A DNA stretch of 64,000 bases from contig JAWZYV010000147.1 of the NCBI GenBank assembly GCA_038373885.1, positions 310,001-374,000 of the forward strand. Reading direction: 5' to 3'. Under the pieces are notes generated by a model. That model was not told the origin of the DNA and made no database searches. It was given only the letters and a program-made list of their open reading frames with translations. Below are positions 59,701 to 64,000 of the stretch, piece after piece. This DNA is from Cheiracanthium punctorium. Its lineage: Eukaryota; Arthropoda; Arachnida; Araneae; Cheiracanthiidae. Position numbers and translations under genes: made by a program. How positions within the stretch are numbered: position 1 is the stretch's first letter; every line of letters starts with the position of its first letter.

Positions 59701-61535
59701 CAACAATCTACTGTTAAAAGTTTTAGAGTTATGCGAAATACGAAATTATTTCTGGCACCAAATTTGGCGATATTTCTGAAACATTCGCCAAGGTCGATGA
59801 CAAATGGTGAAATTTTGAGCATGGACCAAATAATGACAGACTACAGACGTAATATATTGAAGATGTCCATAGACATGTATTGAAATTCTTTTGGGTAGTC
59901 CTGTAAATAAATTCTCCAGTAGATTGGAACCAAAAATCGAGATGCACAACTAGATGTTGCAACAATCTAATATTTGAAATTTCAACATTCTACGACTAAT
60001 AGTTTTTGAAATATGAGAGTTAAATACATACACACGTACACCTAAAGCCGCCAAGCTTGGCGAAACTTTTGACGGAGGCACGTGACCGTGGTCGGACCAT
60101 TACCTGACTATATGGTAGAACGGTACTGTACTTGAAATGGATGAATGTCCCTAAAGCTGACATTGACCGTAATGTGTTGGAAATTTTTTGAATGTTCATG
60201 TAGAATGTTCCACTCCTATAAATGATAAAGACACTAATTTCGATGGAGAAATTCATTTTGTAACTCTTACCAAAATATATATGACTTCTGAGTCATTTGA
60301 AATAGCCTAATACCTCTAAAATAAGTTTTAATGAATTTCTGCCCATAGAGAGTAATGTATTTAAAATCTTTTGGGCGGCCCTGCTGATAAACTATCCAGT
60401 CGATTGGACCAAAAGGGAAGGGGCACAATTAAATGTTACAACAATCATAAATATAAAGTTTCAACATTCTACGACCAATAGTTTTTGAGATATGCGAGTT
60501 AGTTAAATACGTACGTACATCGTACGTACAGACGGCAAGGGAAGGGGCACAATTAAATGTTACAACAATCATAAATATAAAGTTTCAACATTCTACGACC
60601 AATAGTTTTTGAGATATGCGAGTTAGTTAAATACGTACGTACATCGTACGTACAGACGGCAAGGAAAAACTGGTCAAAATAGACTCGCGGTCGGTCAAAA
60701 AGGGTTGTACATGCATTTATATGAACGTGCATGTTAGCTTACGATGAGATGCATCGTAAAAATTCTTAAAAGTAAATTTTGAGCTAGTCAAAATTGTTTT
60801 TTTTTTTCATCGAAATCTGGCTACCGAAATTTTTCGCAATTACATTACTTCCTTATACTCCGCACAAGGAAGTAAAAATGATAGCATAACAGGGTTCCCC
60901 AACCTTTTCGTACCTAACACCACGTTCTGGAATACAGGTTGGAAGGCGTGCACTCTTCATGTTTTTCAAGATTAATTTATATTGTACGAAAAATTTGATA
61001 CGATACAGTTTATACTGTACGAAAAAATAAATAAAGAAAGAAAAATTACAAAAGCGTATACTACATTATTGTTAATATATTTGGGCAATTTATATATATT
61101 GTTAATATATTTGCATTATTTAATGATTATTAAATAATGTATACAAAATCTATAAAGTATAAAAATTATTTATTAAAAAAAAATTTCCAAGTCAATGTGA
61201 TTTTGGGCAAAACCTTCTCGTGGGTATGTGACTGGACAAGAAAGAGACGTCAGCACTTTGCTTACGTGTTAGACGCCATTTCTACTTTTGTGTGGCTGAT
61301 CATTAAAAATGGGAAAATCTTTCACAAGGCATTTTATTGAAAACTGAAATATATGATCGTAATATGTTCACTGAAATATATCTTCATATAATAGCGGGCG
61401 CTATGGTGCCCGCAGGTTTTAGAAGTTTTTAAAGTACTTTCATAAGTATTTTTTTCCCTATTTTATACATTCTACGTAAAGCTAAAAAAGAAAGTTATCG
61501 ATCTAAAATCACTTACCGAACGAACTAACACTCAT
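30581..61535 (-). CDS. PMT: Phosphoethanolamine N-methyltransferase, two-domain, 12 exons, 492 aa
   Basis: The enzyme uses S-adenosylmethionine to methylate phosphoethanolamine three times to phosphocholine, feeding phosphatidylcholine synthesis. Coding exons in order: 61517-61535, 59028-59196, 57280-57435, 56019-56155, 54475-54641, 44771-44929, 42697-42786, 40212-40307, 38574-38696, 34575-34706, 32557-32673, 30581-30694. All junctions have GT/AG and all phases match; the joined length is 493 codons including the stop. Domain MT1: KYW at 14-16, ELGAGIG at 57-63, [10 protein letters not shown] from 119. Domain MT2: QY at 242-243, [10 protein letters not shown] at 283-292, [10 protein letters not shown] in exon 8, SRDTLLHI at 354-361, [14 protein letters not shown] from 373. 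Plant PEAMT (about 490 aa) has the same order, while nematodes divide the activities between two proteins. By family comparison, Tyr243 and His360 are the likely catalytic pair of MT2. No stop or frameshift interrupts it. The name is secure; the first exon is the least certain part. Confidence 0.93.
31400..32390. repeat. Fold-back repeat in PMT intron 11
   Basis: Two diverged arms of about 350-400 bp are mirror images, for example TTTTCGAGGTACAC (near 31688) against its mirror GTGTACCTCGAGAAA (near 32070), and GTTGCTAGATGTTG (near 31450) against a diverged mirror near 32325. No protein. Confidence 0.6.
32557..32673 (-). CDS. PMT: PMT exon 11
   Basis: Residues 417-455, 117 bp, phase 0. Acceptor is GATATTTCAG, donor is GTGAGT. 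Encodes [19 protein letters not shown] and the following helix ending KEQFLQ. Confidence 0.92.
32839..33012. repeat. Small inverted-repeat element in PMT intron 10
   Basis: GAATTGCTAACCTTTACGGAATAT at the left is mirrored by ATATTCCGCAAAGGTTGGCAATTC at the right, about 170 bp overall. Probable MITE. Confidence 0.55.
33967..34293. mobile_element. hAT-type MITE in PMT intron 10
   Basis: Ends CAGGGGCGGATCTAGA and CTTGGATCCGCGCCTG, flanked by an 8-bp target duplication, ATGTAGGT and ATGAAGGT (7 of 8 identical). 327 bp, no coding capacity. End sequence and duplication length fit the hAT superfamily. Confidence 0.75.
34575..34706 (-). CDS. PMT: PMT exon 10
   Basis: Residues 373-416, 132 bp, phase 0. 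Acceptor is AAATTTTCAG, donor is GTAAGC. Encodes [17 protein letters not shown] and the Y-I-A-D-R-N-Y-H-L segment. Confidence 0.93.
35191..35650 (+). repeat. Possible solo LTR
   Basis: Starts TGTTCGGGGACTCG, has a TATA box (GTATAAAAG near 35245) and AATAAA near 35599, in the order expected of a retrotransposon LTR. The right boundary and the target duplication were not found, and no gag/pol is nearby. Low confidence. Confidence 0.3.
35816..35929. repeat. (TA)n microsatellite
   Basis: Two long TA runs separated by a short GA-rich spacer. It abuts the left end of the Tigger element, which targets TA; the TATATA continues on the other side of the transposon (38234 on). Confidence 0.9.
35930..38233 (+). 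mobile_element. Tigger (pogo-type) transposon in PMT intron 9
   Basis: Inverted ends CAGTAGGCGCCGCTTAAT at both sides, flanked by TA. 2.3 kb with one transposase region in plus orientation, opposite to PMT. Inserted into a TA microsatellite. Confidence 0.92.
36409..37951 (+). pseudogene. Tigger transposase, broken
   Basis: N-terminal HTH ([15 protein letters not shown]), then the CENP-B-type DNA-binding block ([18 protein letters not shown]), then a DDE core with all three acidic positions still present: [14 protein letters not shown] and QPCDQG. The C-terminus ends RQTTLEDFL. Breaks: a TGA at about 36652, a one-base frameshift at about 36790-36800, an inserted 40-odd-base patch with stops at about 37173-37213, and a frameshift at about 37735. 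A cut-and-paste transposase by family, now dead. Confidence 0.9.
38574..38696 (-). CDS. PMT: PMT exon 9
   Basis: Residues 332-372, 123 bp, phase 0. Acceptor is CTCCGACAG, donor is GTACGT. Encodes [23 protein letters not shown]; the His of this block is the proposed catalytic base. Confidence 0.92.
38697..40211. other. PMT intron 8
   Basis: AT-rich with T-runs (about 39480-39560, 40040-40062). No repeat ends or exons recognised. Confidence 0.4.
40212..40307 (-). CDS. PMT: PMT exon 8
   Basis: Residues 300-331, 96 bp, phase 0 at both ends. Acceptor is TTTCTTTCAG, donor is GTAAGT. Encodes [16 protein letters not shown], the acidic ribose-binding strand of MT2. Confidence 0.92.
41085..41340 (-). 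repeat. tRNA-derived SINE in PMT intron 7
   Basis: On the minus strand GTCCCGGAGTGGTTTAGGCG resembles the start of a Leu/Ser-type tRNA with an A box, and GGGTCAACTCCC (41253-41264) a B box, followed by about 150 bases of tail. No intact cloverleaf. Confidence 0.5.
41460..41644. mobile_element. piggyBac-like MITE 1 (185 bp) in PMT intron 7
   Basis: TTAA at both edges (41456-41459 and 41645-41648). Ends CCCTTTGAGGCGCAACCCT and, mirrored, CCCTGAGCGCAACCCT. The interior is partly palindromic and related to the 48518 and 54942 copies. Confidence 0.75.
42697..42786 (-). CDS. PMT: PMT exon 7
   Basis: Residues 270-299, 90 bp, phase 0 at both ends. Acceptor is ATTTATAG, donor is GTAATT. Encodes motif I of MT2, [10 protein letters not shown], and the following HSFYMAE. 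Confidence 0.93.
42787..44770. other. PMT intron 6
   Basis: No repeat ends recognised. An A-run at about 43127-43150 and short non-conserved frames only. Confidence 0.4.
44771..44929 (-). CDS. PMT: PMT exon 6, inter-domain linker
   Basis: Residues 217-269. Acceptor is TTCTCATCAG, donor is GTAAAG. Encodes a Lys-rich linker, then FLDKKQYS, the [16 protein letters not shown] block and ATTK, which open MT2. Tyr243 lies here. The exon stands alone in a region with about 9.5 kb of intron on one side. Confidence 0.9.
48518..48989. mobile_element. piggyBac-like hairpin MITE 2 in PMT intron 5
   Basis: Flanked by TTAA (48514-48517, 48990-48993). Ends CCCTTTAACGCGCAGTG and, mirrored, CCCTTTGAGGCGCAACCC. 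The right half is a near-perfect hairpin with about 105-bp arms (about 48750-48855 and 48864-48967) around GTCTCTAGATCTGTGGCACG. The small frames here are by-products of the palindrome. Confidence 0.85.
49957..50611 (+). repeat. 252-bp tandem repeat containing a MITE
   Basis: A unit starting TTATTTGAGCACTGACACAA begins at 50039, 50291 and 50543, with a partial unit at 49957. Each full unit includes about 80 bp of host sequence and a 160-170 bp MITE whose ends read CTGTATATATTTCGG and, mirrored, CAGTATATCCCGGCG, with GCGTGTTATA motifs inside (50121-50287 and the equivalent in the second unit). Confidence 0.8.
50711..50764. repeat. (TA)n microsatellite
   Basis: About 27 uninterrupted TA units in PMT intron 5, beside a Tigger-like remnant. 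Confidence 0.95.
50766..50943. mobile_element. Tigger-like short remnant
   Basis: GATGGAACCTGTCTATTGTGACCACC at the left and, mirrored, CAGTGGAGCCTTCGAAAGTGG at the right, with repeated GGTCACCTTAC motifs. It resembles the ends of the elements at 7365 and 57841. Confidence 0.45.
52024..52190. repeat. 86-bp tandem duplication
   Basis: GTTTAACTACTTTATACTAA starts at 52024 and again at 52110; the two units differ by a few bases. Confidence 0.85.
53739..54300. mobile_element. Truncated second copy of the 28901-type MITE
   Basis: TTTCTATCCATTAGAGATAAG, CTCAGAGATGTCTTTATACA and GTTTAAGTCAACATATATTC match the 28901 element in the same order. The expected GGGGCACCCC right end is missing. Confidence 0.6.
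54475..54641 (-). CDS. PMT: PMT exon 5
   Basis: Residues 161-216. Acceptor is TTCACTAG, donor is GTAAAT. Encodes [19 protein letters not shown] and the end of MT1 ([11 protein letters not shown]). Ends in phase 0. Confidence 0.88.
54942..55461. mobile_element. piggyBac-like hairpin MITE 3 in PMT intron 4
   Basis: Flanked by TTAA (54938-54941, 55462-55465). Close relative of the 48518 copy with the same left end, CCCTTTAAGGCGCAGTG. The hairpin loop is enlarged by extra GGGTCTCTAGA repeats (about 55275-55345). Confidence 0.85.
56019..56155 (-). CDS. PMT: PMT exon 4
   Basis: Residues 115-161. Acceptor is AAATTTCAG, donor is GTAAGT. Encodes [10 protein letters not shown] and [11 protein letters not shown], both diagnostic of the PMT N-terminal domain. 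Confidence 0.92.
56156..57279. other. PMT intron 3
   Basis: A short inverted patch, GTGACATCATACTGATGTCAC, at about 56222-56242. TGTGCACATTA motifs near 56943, 57008 and 57028. No further exon. Confidence 0.4.
57280..57435 (-). CDS. PMT: PMT exon 3
   Basis: Residues 63-115. Acceptor is TTTGTTTAG, donor is GTGAGT. Encodes [10 protein letters not shown], the acidic motif AVDFVE and [11 protein letters not shown] of the first methyltransferase fold. Confidence 0.9.
57594..58873. mobile_element. hAT-like element in PMT intron 2
   Basis: Ends CAGGGGTGGCCAA and TTGGCCACCCTTG with 8-bp flanks CTCTATAA and CTCTAGAG (an imperfect duplication). The ATGCGCC-rich subterminal regions are mirrored. No transposase; it carries a nested element. 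Confidence 0.65.
57841..58649. mobile_element. Tigger-like element nested in the hAT-like element
   Basis: Ends CAGTGAAACCTGCTATGTTG and, mirrored, CAGTGAAACCTGCTAAGTTG, flanked by TA. GGTCAACTTA motifs recur inside. Non-autonomous, 809 bp. Confidence 0.8.
59028..59196 (-). CDS. PMT: PMT exon 2
   Basis: Residues 7-63. Acceptor is TTTCATGCAG, donor is GTGAGT. Contains Q-K-Y-W, the MMLD segment and the SAM-binding motif I (ELGAGIG), split across the next intron at Gly63. Confidence 0.9.
59269..60878. repeat. 2-kb interspersed repeat, copy B, in PMT intron 1
   Basis: Same ends as the 1440-3410 copy: ATCTGATGTG...ACACATGACTTCCTTCCACGT and the terminal hairpin TTACTTCCTT-loop-AAGGAAGTAA. It has one GGCGATATTTC unit instead of three and an exact 124-bp tandem duplication at 60417-60664. 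Confidence 0.75.
60417..60664. repeat. Exact 124-bp tandem duplication
   Basis: GAAGGGGCACAATTAAATGT starts at 60417 and 60541; the two 124-bp units appear identical, including TACGTACGTACATCGTACGT. Confidence 0.95.
60889..61000. repeat. Lone hAT-like terminus
   Basis: CAGGGTTCCCCAACCTTTTC resembles the end of hAT elements. No matching opposite end was found, so it may be a truncated copy. Confidence 0.3.
61517..61535 (-). CDS. PMT: PMT exon 1 (19 bp, start codon)
   Basis: ATG followed by five codons and one base, then a strong donor, GTAAGT. It encodes M-S-V-S-S-F plus the first base of Gly7. Joined to the acceptor at 59196, the frame runs directly into the conserved Q-K-Y-W start of MT1. 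Without it, Met12 at 59182 (exon 2) could serve as start. Called from splice-site and frame agreement only. Confidence 0.65.
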
Positions 61536-61670
61536 TTTATCTTTCCCTCACGAAAATGCAAATCGTTGCCACGAGAGAGTAATTTTCCACCTTCTTACTC
61601 AAAAAGAGATATCGATTGTTCACGAGTTTGTGTAGTTTTCCTATCATCGACCGTCGTGGAAAGCGATTTC

Positions 61671-61680
61671 GCTTTTATCC
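61671..61680 (-). promoter_or_regulatory. PMT: TATA-like element upstream of PMT
   Basis: GGATAAAAGC on the minus strand, about 135 bases before the proposed PMT start codon. It is a weak match to a TATA box; no initiator was identified. Confidence 0.2.
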
Positions 61681-62864
61681 CAAATGGTTATCAAAAATGT
61701 CTCATCTCAAGAAACTAACCTCAGGATTCTAACATTTTGTTTTTCTTATTTTTATAGAATATTCACGTGCACTTGATAAAGTATTATTTTTGAAGCACTA
61801 TTGCATCAGATTTATACTCCTACATTTCGAGAAGAGCAGACGATAATAATCATAAACAGCTGTTCGGTGGATGTTTTCATTTTGGTTGATTTCAAAATTC
61901 GGATCTCATTTACGCAGAACAAACGTCCTTTTCGTTTTAACATTAACCACCGAAAACTTCATTTGGCAATAACCCCCGCCCCATCACCACAGCTAACTAT
62001 AGAATTAATTCCATGCGAGTTTTAACATTTTCGCGTAAAGTTTAAACTTTTTAGAGAAGTATTTGTTGACAAACAAACCGTCTGTTTTCCATGCTCTGAA
62101 TTCCTCAATTATGCATTGATTGCTACAGAACTGATGAACGTTATTGCTATGCTTTGTACTATGATGTACCGAATGAAAAATTACTGGCATAGCATTTATA
62201 GTTCTTATAAATGCAAAGCACAAAATAATTCCGATACATTACGCTTTGTGAGTAGTTATTGCTCAAAATACTACTTTTTAGGGATGTTAATTTATTTCAA
62301 AGAAAAGTAAACGTCACTAATTGAGGTTTATTTTAAAAAAATCAGTTGAGAACACAATATACAACTCCAGAGGGGAGGGGGAATGCCCATTTACAGAAAT
62401 TACCACTATTTGATTATTTAAAGATCAACAATGCCATAGTTAAAGTAAGCTATATTAGGATGAAAAATCTTAATAAATTAATAAAACTCTAAAACATTCA
62501 ATGGTTTATTAACACATAACAATAACATTTCATTTTGTAACATGCTGCTATTAATTTTAATGCTAAATTATACCATATCAAGCCTAATTTGATTGTTTGT
62601 TTGGTTGAAACAAAGCTACTGGAAGGCTATTTGTGTAATGGTGGATGCCTTGGCGAAAAACTTTAAGGGATTCTAACGCGTATTTACGTTACGTCTGGTG
62701 AAAACCGCCCCAAACTCCAAACTATTAGATCGACAGCCACCAAATACCCAGGACCTTCGCATCTCAGCCATCTACCATGTTCAGTGTGGTATGCACTCGG
62801 CCTTGCGGTAATGTCCCATGGCAATCGTCATGGCCAATTGATTAGAATACCGTCAGATAAAATA
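61681..62864. other. Region upstream of PMT, unassigned
   Basis: Small plus frames (61801-62025, 62116-62310) have no recognisable domains. No repeat ends identified. It could hold PMT promoter elements. Confidence 0.35.
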
Positions 62865-63004
62865 TACAGTTGTGTGCAACCACACATAGAAAAATCAGAT
62901 TTAATGGAATTCCGCAGCAAAAACATCTGTTACAAATGAACAAAATAGACATACAAAGTTATTTAAGTATAGGCAGCAATTTGTCGGACCTCCTTTATTT
63001 TTTA

Positions 63005-63999
63005 TCACTGCTGCAATCCTTTTAGGCAAGCTATGAACAAGAGACTGGCAATAAGCTTGCGAAATCTCTCATGCTTTATTGCTTCAACAAGTTCTGTAGC
63101 AATGGATGGCAGCTTCTCTGCGACTTTATTTTTCACAATACACCACAGATTTCCTATGGGATTCAAATCTGGGCTGTTACCTAGCCAATCAAACACTTGG
63201 ATTTAAGTAGCCGTTAGATAGTCCTTAACAATCCTTGCCCTGTGACACGGAGCCCCTCATACATGAAAATTGAATATCTGTGAACATCCATGTGAAGCTT
63301 CAAGTTGTCACGTAACAAATTAAGGTACCGACTGCCGTTCATCGAGGTTTTAGGTGGCAGGAAATACAAAGCAGCAGTACCAGATGCAGACATTGCACCC
63401 CATTTCATCTGGCTTGGAGGGTGTTTCACTGTTGGAATTGTATATATGTCATCATATCTTTTTCCAAATGGACGGCGAATACATTTAGCACGTGCAGAAA
63501 ATTGCTGCACACTTGACTCATCGGAAAATAACATTGTACTCCACTGTTGTTCGGTCCAATTCTGATATTGTCTGTCGAAAGTCAGTCGTTTCTTTTTCAT
63601 ACTTTGAGTAAGTCGAGGTTTCCTTGCAGGTTTATAGAATAATAAACGAAAATCTTTAGTTAAACGTCTTGAAATAGTATTCGAACTGACGTTGGTACCC
63701 TTTGCAGACAGAGCAGATCTAATTTTATTGCAGGAGGTTGTTGGAGATCGAGTGACCATCCTTCTTATCACATGATCATCACATGCACTCCCAGCAAACA
63801 CACACAGGTTCTATGAACGTCTATTAACGTTCAAAAGACGTTTTCTGAACGTTAATAGACGTTAAGAGAACCTGTGTGTGTTTGCTGGGTAGTTTTTCTT
63901 GGGCGACGGCTTCTCTTAAGATCCGTATAATTTTCCGAAATTTTGAATTTACTGATACATTAATGCACACCTGTCCTGCTGACATTTAACATCAAACTT
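63005..63999 (-). pseudogene. Tc1-like transposase, broken
   Basis: N-terminal piece near the window edge (LNVSRTGVH, stop, CISKFK, then SRRPRKT), a 100-bp palindrome, then DDHVIRRMVTRSPTT and the core FSDESS. Further on are a one-base frameshift and stops near 63200-63245. The second Asp site reads F-M-Y-E-G instead of the usual M-Q-D-G, and the third catalytic Glu is Gly (NPIGNLW for NPIENLW). Inactive. Confidence 0.85.
63790..63890. repeat. 100-bp palindrome inserted in the Tc1 transposase
   Basis: CCAGCAAACACACACAGGTT at the left is mirrored by AACCTGTGTGTGTTTGCTGG at the right, with nested ACGTCTATTAACGTT mirror blocks around the centre near 63840. It interrupts the reading frame between RPRKT and DDHVIRR. 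Confidence 0.92.
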
Positions 64000-64000
64000 A

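Larger units (their letters stand above)
62865..64000 (-). mobile_element. Tc1-like transposon, truncated by the window edge
   Basis: Left end CAGTTGTGTGCAACCACACA preceded by TA. The minus strand codes for a Tc1 transposase; the other inverted end lies beyond 64000. Confidence 0.8.

Overview
Eukaryotic, AT-rich genomic DNA with large introns and a dense load of DNA transposons. The gene content and repeat style suggest an arthropod, perhaps a chelicerate such as a spider. That placement is inference; nothing in the window fixes the species. Two protein-coding genes are supported, arranged tail to tail.

(1) Plus strand, 14392-23283: a complete, intronless 2963-codon reading frame for protein Furry (FRY), the scaffold and activator of NDR/Tricornered kinases. 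FRY genes of other animals are split into many exons, so a full-length single-exon copy is the most notable object here. It is either a retrogene or a lineage-specific loss of all coding introns.

(2) Minus strand, 61535 down to 30581: a 12-exon phosphoethanolamine N-methyltransferase (PMT). I assembled it by hand from splice sites; every exon phase is consistent and the predicted protein is 492 aa. It has two SAM-methyltransferase domains in tandem, the plant-like layout, and would make phosphocholine by direct methylation of phosphoethanolamine. A 19-base first exon at 61517-61535 carries the start codon.

The rest is mostly repeats. 1-4113 holds a nested element with CCCTAGTAGCAAT ends (851-4113), disrupted by a 2-kb repeat (1440-3410) whose sister copy lies in PMT intron 1 (59269-60878). 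6840-8361 is a decayed Tc1-like element with a Tigger-like element inside it. 8913-10320 is a nearly intact Tc3-like element with one nonsense codon and a lost catalytic Asp. 11012-13973 is an element with long inverted ends bracketed by two copies of a small MITE. 24011-25877 is a large fold-back element just after furry.

Inside the PMT introns lie a 2.3-kb Tigger (35930-38233), three TTAA-flanked piggyBac-like MITEs (41460, 48518, 54942), two of which form near-perfect hairpins, hAT-like elements (33967, 57594), a fold-back element (about 31400-32390) and a 252-bp tandem array carrying a MITE (49957-50611). The right edge holds a Tc1-like element (62865 to the window end) whose transposase is split by a 100-bp palindrome. 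No rRNA, intact tRNA, CRISPR array or bacterial-type operon was seen.
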